Origin: Protula sp. h YS-2021
Lineage: Eukaryota; Annelida; Polychaeta; Sabellida; Serpulidae
Assembly: GCA_949752745.1 (NCBI GenBank)
Contig: OX457025.1
Coordinates: 53,415,869 to 53,479,868, forward strand
Direction: 5' to 3'
Length of the DNA: 64,000 nt
How positions within the stretch are numbered: position 1 is the stretch's first letter; each line of letters opens with the position of its first letter. Both the position numbers and the translations under genes were made by a program. This document shows positions 1-10,154 of the stretch, one piece after another. A model generated the notes under the pieces. It was not told the origin of the DNA. It searched no databases and saw only the letters and a program-made list of their open reading frames with translations.

Positions 1-150
1 GGACCAATGCGCATGTTTATTTAACTTGCATCGATGCGCAGTGCTTATTTTGGACTACGGTGCATGCGTATGTAATTTGCATCGGTGTGCGGTTGTTAAA
101 TCTGACAACTGCGCAAGTTCATTTAACTTGCTTTTATGCGCTGTAGGAGG
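1..150. repeat. Short degenerate ~50-bp tandem repeat
   Basis: Three diverged copies of a block with TTAACTTGCAT-like and ATGCGCA-like words recur about every 50 bp (near 20, 70 and 121). The array is cut by the window edge. A short open frame across it is a by-product of the repeat. Confidence 0.5.
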
Positions 151-169
151 GGATTTTTTTTCTTCAAAA

Positions 170-2810
170 ATGATGAAAAAAAATTCAAAAGTTTTCCAAT
201 TCACTCTAAAAGCATGACCCCCTAGAAACGGCTCATGAAAAATAAATGAAATCTGATAAAAACTGTACGACTAAATGCATTTTGAATCGTTTTTTTTTTT
301 CAAGAATTCCCCGAAAATTCCCTGATCGACTCAAAAAGCACAAGCCGTATTCACGACACCCTAAGCATGCCCCTGTCCCAAAATAAACGATGCCTGATCA
401 AAACTGTAGAAGATTCATTTAGAGGTATTTTCATCAAAGCTCCCCCCCCCCCCCCCGAATCAAAAATTCCCAAATAGCACAAGCAATATGCCCGACCCAC
501 CTAAGGATGCTTCTACCAAAAATAAATGAAATCGGATAAAAACTGTAGGGGGAAATGCATTTTGAAGCTTTTTCTTCAAAAGCTCCCTAAAATTTAAAAA
601 AAAATCGACTAAAAAGCACAAGCCGTACTCACGACCCTTTAGGGGTGAATCATACCAAAAATAAATGACATCGGATTAAAAATGTAGGAGGAGATACATT
701 TTATTTTTTTTTCTTCAAAAATTCCCCCAAAATTCAAAAACTCAACTGATAGACTAAAAAAAGCACAAGCCTCATGTACGACCGCTTAGGGATGTCTCAC
801 ACAAAAATAAATGGCATCGAATCAAAATTGCAGCAGCAGATGCATTTTGAATTATTTTCCAAATATTTGCTAAAAAAATTCCCCAAAAATTCTTAAGTCA
901 TCCGATCGACTAAAAATGCACAAGCCCTATGTGTTACCGCTTAGGGATGCCTCACACCACAAATAAATGACATCGAATCAAAATTGTAGGAGTAGATGCA
1001 TGTTGAATTATTTTCGAAATATTTTTTTCAAAAATTCTCCAAAAATACAAAAATTGTCCGATCAACTAAAAAGCCAAAACCCGTATGCACGACCCTTTAG
1101 GGGTGCCTCATGCCAAAAATAAATGACATCGGGTAAAAAATGTAGGAGGATATACATTTTGAAATTTTTTCTTCAAAAATTTGACAAAAATTCAAAAACC
1201 ACCCGATCGACTACAAATCACAAACCGTATGCACGACCGCTCAGGGATGTCTCATATCAAAAATAAATGACATCGAATCAAAATTGTAGGAGTAGATGCA
1301 TTTTGAATTATTTTTGGAATTTTTGCTTAAAAAATCTCCAAAAATATAAAAATTGTCCGATTGACTAAAAAAGCACAAGCCGTATGCGTGACCCTTTAGT
1401 GGTGCCTCATACCAAAAATAAATGACATCGAATCAAAAATGTAGGAGGAAAGTACATTTTAAATTTTTTCTTCAAGAATTCCCCAAAAATTAAAAAATCA
1501 CGCGATCGACTAAAAATGCACAAGCCCTATGTGTGACCGCTTAGGGATGCCTCACACCACAAATAAATGACATCGAATCAAAATTGTAGAAGTAGATGCA
1601 TTTTAAATTACTTTTGAAATTTTTCCTTTGAAAAATCTCAAAAAATACAAAAATTGTCCGATCGACTGAAAAAGCACAACCGTATGCACGACCCTTTAGG
1701 GGTGCCTCATGCCAAAAATAAATGACATCGGGTCAAAAATGTAGGAGATACATTTTGATTTTTTTTTCAAAAATTCGACAAAAATTCAAAAACCACATGA
1801 TCGACTAAAAACACAAGCCGTATGCACGACCGCTTAGGGATGTCTCATACCAAAAATAAATGACATCGAATCAAAATTGTACGAGTAGATGCATTTTGAA
1901 TTATTTTTGGAATTTTTTCTTAAAAAATCTCCAAAAACACAAAAATTGTCCGATCGACTAAAAAGGCACAAGCCGTATGCGTGACCCTTTAGTGGTGCCT
2001 CATACCAAAAATAAATAACATCGATTCAAAAATGTAGGAGGAGGTACATTTTAACTTTTTTAAAAAAAAATTCTCCAAAACTTTAAAAATCACCCGAGCG
2101 ACTAGAAAAGCACAAGCTGTATGTAAGGCCCCTTAGGGATGCCTCTTACCAAAAATAAATGACATCGAATCAAAATTGTAGGAGTGGATCGAATTTCAAT
2201 TATTTTTGAAATTTTTGCTTAAAAGATCTCAAAAAATAAAAAAAATTGTCCGATCGACTAAAAAAGCACAAGCCGTATGCGTGACCCTTTAGTGGTGCCT
2301 TACACTAAAATTAAATGACATCGAGTCAAAAATGTAGGAGGAGATACATTTTATAATTTTTTCTTCAAAGATTCCCCAAAATTTTGAAAATAACCCGATC
2401 GACTAAAAATGCACAAGCCCTATGTGTGACCGCTAAGGGATGCCTCACACCAAAAATAAATGACATCGAATCAAAATTGTAGGAGTAGATACATTTTGAA
2501 TTATTTTCGAAATTTTTGCTTAAAAAATCTCAAAAAATACAAAAATTGTCCGATCGACTAAAAAGGCACAAGCTGTATGCATGACCCTCTAGGGGTGCCT
2601 CATGTAAAAAATAAATGGCATCGCGTCAAAAATGTAGGAGGACATACATTTTAATTTTTTTCGTCAAAAATTCCCAAAAAATTCCAAAAATCACCCGATC
2701 GACTAGAAAAGCACAAGCCGTATGCATGACTCCTTAGGGATGATTCATACCAAAAGTAAATGACATCGGATCAAAATTGTAGGAGGAGATGCATTTTGAA
2801 ACAAAGTTTA
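170..2810. repeat. Satellite array, ~150-bp unit in a ~298-bp dimer
   Basis: About 17 units are marked by GCACAAGCCGTATG followed by a GACC..TTAG..GTGCCTCA block. The marker recurs near 338, 478, 617, 764, 918, 1072, 1219, 1374, 1519, 1673, 1814, 1967, 2112, 2268, 2410, 2566 and 2710. In the second half the spacing alternates between about 142-145 and 153-156. Two unit types alternate with it: 'CCCTTTAG' units and 'CGCTTAGGGATG' units. That is a higher-order dimer. The first copies are more diverged. No gene is visible. Unit length is close to the ~160-bp cores reported for bivalve satellites, but family identity is inference. Confidence 0.9.
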
Positions 2811-2864
2811 CTAAATAAACAACTAACTATCTAACGGACGCCATCCGCAAACCAATAGGGAAAC

Positions 2865-2891
2865 CCCAGCTCACGTGTTACATAAGCTGGG
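2865..2891. repeat. Hairpin closing the satellite array
   Basis: CCCAGCT and AGCTGGG form a 7-bp stem around a 13-nt loop, just after a CGGAC-containing stretch and right at the end of the satellite. The same order (array, CGGAC run, hairpin) recurs elsewhere in the window. Confidence 0.5.
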
Positions 2892-2974
2892 CTAAAAAAA
2901 CAGAAAGCTAAAGAGTCACATATGTTTACGCACAATGTTGCCCCAACCCTTTTTGCTGGAGCTGGAGTGCGGTT

Positions 2975-3130
2975 CCGAATGTACCCCACTCCTCTGTAAA
3001 ATACACGGAGTGTTGAACAAAACTCCGCGTCGACTATCGGGCCACCATATTACCCGCTCACTCTTCTGTAGGACACACGGAGTGCTGAACAAAAGTCCGC
3101 GCCGACCGCATTGGGCCCCCAAATTACGAC
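2975..3130. repeat. Tandem duplication of ~75 bp
   Basis: Two copies share CACGGAGTG.TGAACAAAA and TCCGCG.CGAC words, about 75 bp apart (near 3005 and 3075). Both strands are open across the copies, but this follows from the repeat and is not taken as coding. Confidence 0.6.
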
Positions 3131-3179
3131 CCCCCTTCCTTACTCTTATTGTTCAATTAGAAACGCGAGGTTGCAAGTA

Positions 3180-3815
3180 GCCCTGGGCAACATGTTAATT
3201 GTTTTGGAAGTGCCACCCCTTGAGTGACACTGTTACTCAACCCTCTCTCCCACTCCATTTACAGACAGCCTGACGCCATTATGTGTGAAGAAGCTGCAGC
3301 GATAAAGGACGACAATGGGGACGTTTCGTTCTAGTCAGTAATCGGAGGACTGCGATGTCAGGTGACCTAAGCGAAAGGGTGCTTTTCTTTTTAAGGTTCG
3401 TAATGAATGTTTAAAAGCCATTTTGCTCAAATGTTAAAAGCTTTCCTCTGACGCAAGCAAAAGAAACGAAGTATTGCTTCAAACAGAAAGTGGTTTGATT
3501 TAACAGGAACATTCAGCTGGTGTGGAAACCCCCTCTTAGTCCGGGTTTACTAAGACACTTTGTAGTGCTGCTTTGCTGGACAAGCTTTGTGTCTCCATGG
3601 AAACGGGGTGTGCCACACTGCTAATGAAGGTATCAAAATCCAACGATAGACATCAGCTCTGTTTCCAGGCAACTCGAACAAGACCCATTAGCAAATTTTT
3701 AGAGATTTCCGGATAACATCCCACTGCCGGTTTTAAATTTCATATTATCATGTGCCGAGATCACATTTCTAGTGCAGTACATTAAATTGGAACTCATCCG
3801 AAACAGTTCCGGTCT
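3180..3815. other. No gene recognised
   Basis: This stretch between the satellite and the Polinton is low in repeats. I see no long open frame, RNA gene or transposon end. Confidence 0.5.
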
Positions 3816-3844
3816 TTGATTCAAAAACATAACTGTAAGGGATA

Positions 3845-4150
3845 CGGGGATGGGGGCAGTGGTGGGGCAGCTTGGGGTAGGGGATGGGGCCGGGGTGGGA
3901 CGGGGATAGGGTCGGGGTGCTGGTGTAAGAGCTTCATCAGATTACATCGGGTCGGATATGGGGTAGGGTCGGGGTGTGGGCGAAAGAGCTTCATAAGATT
4001 ACATCGTGAGGGATATCGGAGTGGAGCGGGGGTAGGGTGTAAGAGCTTCATCAGATTACATCGGGAGGGACATGATGATGGAGCGGGGGTGGGGGCGTAA
4101 GAGTTTCATCAGATGGAATTGGGAGGGATATGGCGTAGCGCAGCCAGGGG
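3845..4150. repeat. G-rich ~70-bp tandem repeat
   Basis: Four copies of AGAGCTTCATCAGATTACAT separated by GGGGT/GGGGC-rich spacers occur near 3930, 3987, 4045 and 4105. The array lies just outside the left Polinton end. Frames are open on both strands only because of base composition. Confidence 0.75.
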
Positions 4151-4804
4151 GCGTGAGAGTATCAGATTGCATCTGTTTTATTATACACGTGACCGTGCAC
4201 GTATAAAAGAAGATATCCGGACATAATGGCGACGGCCACAACGGAGAAAACCAAAACGGCGGCGGCAAAACGGCAAGTGCAACCCCGGACAAAACGGCGA
4301 CGGAGTTTTTTAAAGTTTATGCTTTAAAACGCGTATCAAACAAAACAAAAAGTAACAACGTTTCCGACAGTTTATTTAACAATCAGAGATAAATAAATTT
4401 GAATATAGTGCAGCATTTCTGCCAGCGTGCCCTTCCTGCCCTACCTAACCACCTCCTTCCTGTCACCAGTCAATGTCTCAGTAATCTTCTCAAGGAATGA
4501 TTTACTCACTTACCTATTCTCAGGTAAAACTGAAAGTTATTTTTTAAGCTAAAATAATTTAATCTTATCTTTAATTGGTGTGGATTCGTATATAATAACA
4601 GCATTTCACATAACCGATACAGATGAGGATAATTCGAAGTCCTTTTAGTGGCATTTTTATTTTGCCTTTTATTGATGTGCATTCTCGTGCAATAACGGAT
4701 TAGTGGGCACAGTCGCCAGAAGATACAATTGTCTTTAGTAGTATGAAAAAGAGAGTTCTGACCCAGGAAGTGACGTTATAGGCGGCGTTGCGATGGTGAT
4801 GACC

Positions 4805-5045
4805 TCCCCCCCTAGGACATACTGTGTACCGACCGCCCCCTAGGACATACTGTGTACCGACCCCCGCTAGGACATACTGTGTACCGACCCCCCCCCCCAG
4901 GACATGTTGTGTACCGAACCCCCCTGGGACATACTGTGTACCGACCCCCCAGGACATACTGTGTACTGACCCCCCCCCCCTAGGACATACTGTGTACCGA
5001 CCCCCCTAGGACATATTGTGTACCGACACACCCCTCCCCCCCTCC
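4805..5045. repeat. TIR minisatellite, C-rich unit of 25-35 bp
   Basis: Seven to eight copies of AGGACATACTGTGTACCGA are separated by runs of 5-10 C. The same unit appears in reverse at 20080-20220, so the minisatellite is part of the inverted repeat. C-run lengths vary between copies. There are no spacers, so this is not CRISPR. The G-rich strand could form quadruplexes (inference). Confidence 0.9.
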
Positions 5046-5461
5046 TAGGAGAGCACCATTCTACCAATTCAGATGAGAACAAAAGCTGTTTGGCGAGTTT
5101 TTCATACGGTCTGAGTGGAATATAAGGAAGACCTCCCCACTCATATTAACTGTAACAGCAGTGAGCCATATCAGTAAGTGGTTATTTGCATAAGTGGTTG
5201 TAAGCATCATTGAAACTTTGTAAACAAAAGTGTGATAACTTTCGTTATGATTGGTCGATTTGAATGAAAATTTCAGTTTGATTCAGTTTCATGTAAAGTT
5301 TGTTATAAAGTAGTCATGGGCTATTTGCACATGTGGCTGTATGCATTATAGTGACATGCAGCCATTTTAACTTTAAAAATGAGATAACTTTCGCCATAGT
5401 TAACCGATTTATATGAAAATTTAACTGTTTGATTCAGTTTACAGTTGTCATGTGTTATTTC

Positions 5462-5515
5462 GCGGATGAATACCATGTTGGCGGATGAACACCATTTGGC
5501 GGATAAATACCATCG
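5462..5515. repeat. Triplet of a 17-bp motif in the TIR
   Basis: GGCGGATGAA.ACCAT-like words occur three times in a row. The right inverted repeat has the same triplet in reverse (19750-19808). Keeping three copies at both ends suggests a protein-binding site, but that is inference. Confidence 0.55.
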
Positions 5516-5677
5516 CCAAGCTTCACCGCCAGATGTCTCTGCTGTGCAGCTGTACAACTCTACAACTGTAGGTGAAATGAGACATTCATATCAAGCAGTG
5601 ATAAATTCTGCTGAGTGAGCAATTTTTTGAACAAATTTGAACAAGTTACACACCATGTTTTGATTACATTGAAGTAG

Positions 5678-5683
5678 TATAAA
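5678..5683 (+). promoter_or_regulatory. TATA box of the left-arm promoter
   Basis: TATAAA lies 34 bp upstream of the ATG at 5712, inside the inverted repeat. The right end has the same sequence context in reverse with TATA-like boxes, consistent with divergent early promoters carried in the repeats. Confidence 0.5.
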
Positions 5684-5711
5684 TGCACGAGTGAGGAGAA
5701 AACCATTGACA

Positions 5712-6093
5712 ATGACAACATTAGTTCTTCACCGATGCGCAGAGACCATGGGTGATGTCTTCAAAGTGATCTATATTGACTCTGTGTTTTCAAAGCTTCC
5801 TGCTTTTGAATCGGATTGGATTTTGCAAGTGAAGAATTTGCATCAACATTGGGAAGCTGTTGGAAAGGCCATTCCAAGAGATCGTTTCATCTACTCGTTT
5901 CTACGCGAATATGCATTTACCATTATCTTACGACATTGATTCAGCATTTATCAACGCGAATACAATTTGGGCAGTTCAGCTCATGTTAGATGTAGCTGTT
6001 AGAATCATTTTACATTATGATGATGACATTCCATTGACGACGAATGTATCAGAACTTGTTCGATTCAACCATGGACGAGTTGAAGTGAATTAA
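5712..6093 (+). pseudogene. Left-arm gene 1, unknown function, frameshifted
   Basis: The frame opens at ATG 5712 with MTTLVLHRCAETMGDVFKV and runs to about 5895. It then continues in another frame through FYANMHLPLSYDIDSAFINA to a TAA at 6091-6093. The predicted product is about 125 residues with no signal peptide, transmembrane segment or metal-binding motif that I can see. It is the first gene after the left inverted repeat and its TATA box, which suggests early expression from the repeat-borne promoter. I do not recognise the family. The frame change near 5895 is taken as decay; an intron there is not supported by clear splice sites. Confidence 0.5.
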
Positions 6094-6133
6094 GAACTTT
6101 GCAAGATGTTTGTTGACTCAGCAGATAGTTGGG

Positions 6134-6140
6134 TATAAAA
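6134..6140 (+). promoter_or_regulatory. TATA box before left-arm gene 2
   Basis: TATAAAA followed by GGAGTGG lies about 37 bp upstream of the ATG at 6177, in the short gap after the stop of gene 1. The spacing fits a core promoter. Confidence 0.45.
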
Positions 6141-6176
6141 GGAGTGGACCCAAAGTCATCATTACATTGTGCAGCC

Positions 6177-6771
6177 ATGGAGAAGACAAGCAGCTTTAAA
6201 ATTAGTGCCAAACGTAACCATTACTCTGGAGCATGGAGAATTTGGGCCATTTCTACGCATCACACGTGGAGAGAGATGGTGTGCTTTATCACCATCTTTG
6301 TGGAAGATTGTATGTCAGAGCCTGAAAAATTTACGTGACATTGGCTTCAAAATGTACTTAACGCAAACGAAGTGGCTTGAAGTCATTTCATACTTGGATA
6401 TGCGTTATGTGAGTTTTGTGCGCACATCACCATTTGAAGGGGAATGGGAGACACTGCTTCAGGAGATGGATAACATTAACCCAGCCTTGTTACCATGTAC
6501 GGAATGTCATGGTGAGAAAACTATCATGAAACTTCAAAAGGATGATCGGATGAAGGTGTCAAGACTTTCCAAGAAAAGACTTGCTGAAGTTCAATTGGAG
6601 AATATAAACGTACAAAATCAACTTGGACTTACCTGCGACTATTGTGGTGCTTGTGGATATATGGAGGATTATCATTGTCACTGCCACAAGTATAATTGCA
6701 AGATGTGCGAACCAAACAACTTCTGCGACAAGTGTGGAGTACTTAAAAGTCTGTATTGTATTGTTCTTTAG
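6177..6771 (+). pseudogene. Left-arm gene 2: cysteine-rich protein with PC4-like W motifs
   Basis: The ATG at 6177 opens a short frame (MEKTSSFKI). The long conserved-looking frame is offset and open from about 6139 to 6771, so a frameshift lies near the start. The N-terminal half contains HGEFGPFLRITRGERWCALS followed by PSLW, then a second LTQTKW..VISYL. These resemble the 'LxxxxW..L' core of PC4-type single-strand DNA-binding domains (motif-level inference). The C-terminal third is cysteine/histidine-rich, with CTECHG, CDYCGACGY, CHCHKYNCKMC and CDKCG, and probably binds zinc. A SINE is inserted a few codons before the original stop, so the last residues come from the SINE. The function is not known; DNA or RNA binding is plausible. 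Confidence 0.55.
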
Positions 6772-6990
6772 ATCCCTTTCAACTGCTATGGTCATATCGG
6801 AATCCCCCTGCCACATTATACTGAAATGGGTCATTCCAGCCCTCCTTCTAACCCTTACATGTGGAGTGCCTCACAGGATAGCAAGGAGGAATCCCAATTT
6901 TAAAGTCTTAGGTATAACCCGACCGGGGTTTGAACCCACGATCTTCCAGTCTCGAGGCGGACACTCTAACCACTAGGCCACCGAGGCTGG
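6755..6990 (-). mobile_element. tRNA-derived SINE with 12-bp target duplication
   Basis: Read on the minus strand from 6990, the element starts with a tRNA-like head. An A box TGGCCTAGTGG (near 6980) and a B box GGTTCAAACCC (near 6925) form the internal RNA polymerase III promoter. About 140 bp of tRNA-unrelated body follow. The 12-bp sequence TTAAAAGTCTGT flanks it on both sides (6743-6754 and 6991-7002), which proves retroposition into the Polinton. It landed at the end of left-arm gene 2. The tRNA-like part lacks a complete cloverleaf and is not called a tRNA gene. Confidence 0.9.
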
Positions 6991-7046
6991 TTAAAAGTCT
7001 GTGAAGCAAAGTAGAAGCCCACATTTTCCAGACATATTGAAACAAG

Positions 7047-7614
7047 ATGGACGCATGCTTTAAAAAGGTTTATGTTAACTTGATGATTGCTAAACTTGCT
7101 TGCTGTGGCACTCCAGACTATCAACCTTTATCATTTAGACGCTTTTTGGGATGTTGTACATCACATTCTTGATGCGATTGAACTACATTCAAGATTTCTT
7201 GGAGATTGTCATAAAATTGGAAAGGAAGATCCTGACTTTGACTCTGATTCTGCGTTCTATTCTGCTCGCACTGATGTAGAAGTATATTTCACCGTGGTTG
7301 ATTATTTGAGAGACTGCTATGGACTAGAAGAAGAGGAAACTGAACAGCTTTGTCAGGTAAGAGAACCTTCTGAAACAACTTTAAAGATATAGCAACAACC
7401 TTTTAACATCTTTGTGACAACATAGTGAATTTAATCTTATGCGAGTTGTTTCAAAGATACATTAAAAGACATAAAAATGTTTTTCTTATTAGCAAATTTA
7501 ATCTTATGTGAGTGGTTTCAAAGTGAACAAACAAAGAAAATGATAGAAGAGGTAGCAGATATTTTAAAAGATATTGTTTTACAGGAAGAAAACGACATGT
7601 CAGCGTCAGAATAA
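7047..7614 (+). pseudogene. Left-arm gene 3, unknown, with an apparent intron
   Basis: ATG 7047 opens MDACFKKVYVNLMIAKLACC, shifts frame near 7137, and continues as DAFWDVVHHILDAIELHSRF with an acidic tail. At 7356 the frame meets CAG|GTAAGA. A matching acceptor TTGTTTTACAG|GAAG ends at 7584. Joining them keeps phase 0 and gives a short acidic end with a TAA at 7612-7614. If not spliced, the frame stops at 7390-7392. The 228-bp putative intron contains a duplicated AATTTAATCTTATG word. The family is not recognised; it looks like a small soluble protein of about 130 residues. The single frameshift marks it as decayed. Confidence 0.5.
7357..7584 (+). other. Putative spliceosomal intron in left-arm gene 3
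   Basis: The donor GTAAGA is close to consensus. The acceptor is a T-rich tract ending in TTTTACAG. Removing it joins two phase-0 codons and extends the protein by nine residues before a stop. Confidence 0.45.
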
Positions 7615-7738
7615 ACAAAAGAAACAAAGTCAAAGACATGGAGAAGTATGCAGATTACATGATAAGTGAATGGTTTTGAACAACACCTGGAAACTTGTGT
7701 GATACCATTGTCGGAGCAGCATCTCACAAGACTGTACA

Positions 7739-8065
7739 ATGGCAGACATTACACTGAGACAATATATTGTGCAAAAAGCCTATTGTGAAGAAATGTTATT
7801 AGCTGTAAAAAAGTTTGCATGTTCAGTATGTCCTGCTTGTCAACATGAAGAGTGTCAAGAACATACTTGTCATTTCACATGAGTCTATACATATTGGAAT
7901 GAAGCTAAATATTATATTCATTTAGATAAAGTGTTAGAGAATGCAAATCAACGTTTTGAGAAATATGGTGTAGATACTATCACATTAGATGAACTAAGTA
8001 GTAGGTTAGTGTTCATATGGAGACCAATGGTCTCCAGTTATTCACACCATTGTATCTATACTTGA
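7739..8065 (+). pseudogene. Left-arm gene 4: small Cys-rich protein with one stop
   Basis: From ATG 7739 the frame reads MADITLRQYIVQKAYCEEML, then a cysteine cluster ACSVCPACQHEECQEHTC typical of zinc binding. An in-frame TGA sits at 7880-7882. After it the frame stays open with a charged helical segment until a TGA at 8063-8065. That gives 108 codons with a single nonsense mutation. No family is recognised. Position next to the integrase and the zinc-like cluster suggest a small regulatory or structural protein of the element (inference). Confidence 0.5.
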
Positions 8066-8143
8066 TTTGTAAAAAACTTGTTAGTTAAGTTATAAATACA
8101 TGTTAGTTAAGATATGAAAACTATGTTACTATGTTAGTTGAGT

Positions 8144-8150
8144 TATAAAA
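8144..8150 (+). promoter_or_regulatory. TATA box before the integrase
   Basis: TATAAAATAAA lies about 31-37 bp upstream of the integrase frame. It overlaps an AATAAA that could also be the poly(A) signal of the preceding gene. TTAGTTAAGTTATA-like words repeat just upstream (8080-8140). Confidence 0.4.
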
Positions 8151-8180
8151 TAAAAGTGTTCTGTTAAGAAGTGTTAATCA

Positions 8181-9283
8181 TTGATCATTTCGACGTGGAA
8201 AGACTACTTGACCAATATTTACTTCAAACCTGGACAGCCTGGGGCATTTGCTGGTCCTTACAAACTTTATCACATCTTAAAAAAACATGATCAACCAGTC
8301 ACACATTCACAAGTGAAGAAATGGTTACAGGATCAAGATGCATTCAGTTTACTACAACCTGTAAAATACAGGTTTAAAAGACAACGTGTGATTACACGTG
8401 GCATTGATGACATGTGGGATACTGATTTGGCTGATGTGGGAAACATAGCTCCCTATAATGATGACACACGCTTTTTACTCATTGTCATTGATGTGTTTTC
8501 CAAATATTTGTGGGTACAGCCAATACATAATAAACCACATACCAGCGTCATACAAGCTTTTCAAAAGATTTTTCATGACACACGACGAAGACCACGAACT
8601 CTAAGGTCTGATAAAGGAACGGAATTTAAAAACAGATAGGTAAAAGCATTTTTGAAGAAAGAGGGAATTCATGCTTATACCACAAAGAATGAAGCCAAAA
8701 CCAACTTTGCTGAAAGAGTCATTCGTACTCTAAAGGGAATGATGTATCGGTACTTTCTACATAATCAAACTTACCGTTATGTAGACATACTTCCAGACTT
8801 GGTGTACAATTACAACCATAGACCTCATGGTTCTCTTCCTGATAAGTATGCTCCTGCAGAGATTCTTAAAGACAACGAATCGAAAGTGTGGAAGTATATG
8901 TATGTAGACAAACTGAAATTGAAACCGAAGAAGAGAACATACAAATTTAAAATTGGTGATCATGTTCGTATTTCCCACATCAAATATGTGTCTCAACGAG
9001 ATTATCACATTAAACGGACGCAAGAAGTCTTCATTGTCACACATCATTGTAAAAAGCAAGGAATACATTTGTATCGTGTGAAAGACTTTTCAGACGAAGA
9101 TATTGATGGACATTTCTACGAGGAAGAACTGCAGAAAGTGACCAAAGATATTGAATCTAATATAGAATTGAAAAAGCCTTGAAAACACGTAAAAGACGAG
9201 GTGTGAAAGAATTATTTGTCAAGTGGTTAGGTTGGCCAAACAAGTTTAACAGTTGGGTGAAAGAAACAGACATTCACAAATGA
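8181..9283 (+). pseudogene. INT: Polinton integrase (DDE, chromodomain-like C terminus)
   Basis: This is the retrovirus-like integrase that inserts the element into host DNA. The N-terminal part has the Polinton-typical FKPGQPGAFAGPYKLY and VKKWLQDQDAFSLLQPVKY. The catalytic core shows D in WDTDLADV, D in RSDKGTEF and E in NFAERVIRTLKGMM, the DDE triad. The C terminus is an SH3/chromo-like module ending FVKWLGWPNKFNSWV. Damage: no in-frame ATG at the expected start, an in-frame TAG at 8637-8639 between the second D and the E, and a frameshift near 9178. Its TGA (9281-9283) overlaps the ATPase ATG in an ATGA, as in compact viral genomes. Confidence 0.93.
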
Positions 9284-9835
9284 AGCATCCATTTACATGT
9301 TTGGTCTCTGGACCTACAGGCAGCGGTAAAACGTCTCTGGTGAAGGAAATTCTAGAACAAAAGTATTTTATGGCTCTATGCAGCAGATCAGACTTTATAC
9401 AAGGGAATGAAACATGTGGAATTTTACCAAGGCATTCCAGATGACATTGAAGAGCGCTTTAACCCGAAAAAAACCAAACTTACTCACCATTGATGACTTA
9501 ATAGTGATGAGCGTATGACACGTCTCTTTAGTGTTGGCAGTAGTCATCAAAATCTAAGCATTATCTTTATTCTGCATAATTTATTCCATCATGGCAAAGA
9601 GATGCGAAATATTAGTTTGAATACACATTACATCATTCTGTTTAAAAATCCTAGAGATAGTCAACAGATAAGTACATTAGCGCGACAAATGTATCCTAGA
9701 AGATCTCAGTTTCTCATAGAAGCCTCTCAAGATGCTACAGACATTTTACCAAAAGATACACATTGTGTATATATTGATAAAGCAGTGTATGAACAAGAAC
9801 CAAGTCATTTAACCATTCGCAGTCAAGATGTCTAA
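9280..9835 (+). pseudogene. ATP: Packaging ATPase, FtsK/HerA type, frameshifted
   Basis: This family pumps double-stranded DNA into capsids. A Walker A motif GPTGSGKT lies only about 10 residues from the start at ATG 9280 (MKHPFTCLVSG). A conserved VEFYQGIPDDI block follows in another frame (9415-9450), then a Walker B-like LTIDDLI near 9490, and a C-terminal SxxHQNLSIIFILHN block (sensor-like). At least two frameshifts (near 9380-9400 and 9480-9510) and a stop break it. The last codons overlap the next gene by 8 bp (ATGTCTAA, 9828-9835). Length, about 185 codons as read, is slightly shorter than usual for Polinton ATPases. Confidence 0.9.
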
Positions 9836-10154
9836 ACGTATTCGAGCGAACCAGCCTTTTCTTCAGTTGCTCGCATACAGTGGGCCTAAACGACGTAAAT
9901 CCTTGCTACAGCAAGCTACGAAGGAGGAATTAACGAGCTTGTTTGAAATTTGTTTGAATATATTGCGAGGACATTTACCCTTAAGCTCAAAACGGTTTAA
10001 GGAATTTAAACGTGAACGTCATACGCTAAGTACTCTGGCAGATAAGAAGATATCACTTCAAAGAAAAAAGAAGTTGATTAATCAGAAAGCAGGATTTATT
10101 TGAGCTCTTGCTAAATTTGCATTGTCCTTATTAGCCCAACTGCTGTTAAAATGA
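9828..10154 (+). pseudogene. Small basic Polinton protein, one stop
   Basis: The frame starts in the overlap with the ATPase stop. It encodes a basic protein: MSKRIRANQPFLQLLAYSGP, a helical middle, and a lysine-rich stretch ending QKAGFI. An in-frame TGA at 10101-10103 is followed by a hydrophobic ALAKFALSLLAQLLLK and the terminal TGA at 10152-10154. That stop once overlapped the next ATG as ATGA, before a 70-bp insertion pulled them apart. Similar small basic proteins follow the ATPase in other invertebrate Polintons as far as I recall. A role in the virion core or in packaging is inference. Confidence 0.6.

Larger units (their letters stand above)
4214..5695 (+). repeat. Polinton left terminal inverted repeat
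   Basis: It pairs with 19565-20593 read in reverse. Matching blocks are the CGGC-rich tip, a GGCGGCGTTGC block (4780-4800), the minisatellite at 4805-5045, the GGCGGAT.AA.ACCAT triplet (5462-5515) and the promoter-proximal block ending near 5695. The left copy is longer. One reason is a tandem duplication of a ~150-bp module containing GTGATAACTTTCGTTATG (near 5230) and GAGATAACTTTCGCCATAG (near 5382); the right end has one such module. Confidence 0.85.

Noticed and set aside
4805..5045. CRISPR-like regular repeats
   Set aside because: Spacing is by C runs, with no unique spacers and no cas genes. The repeat is mirrored in the other Polinton end.
6890..6990. tRNA-like sequence
   Set aside because: A and B boxes are present but no full cloverleaf; a 12-bp duplication and a non-tRNA body show it is a SINE head.
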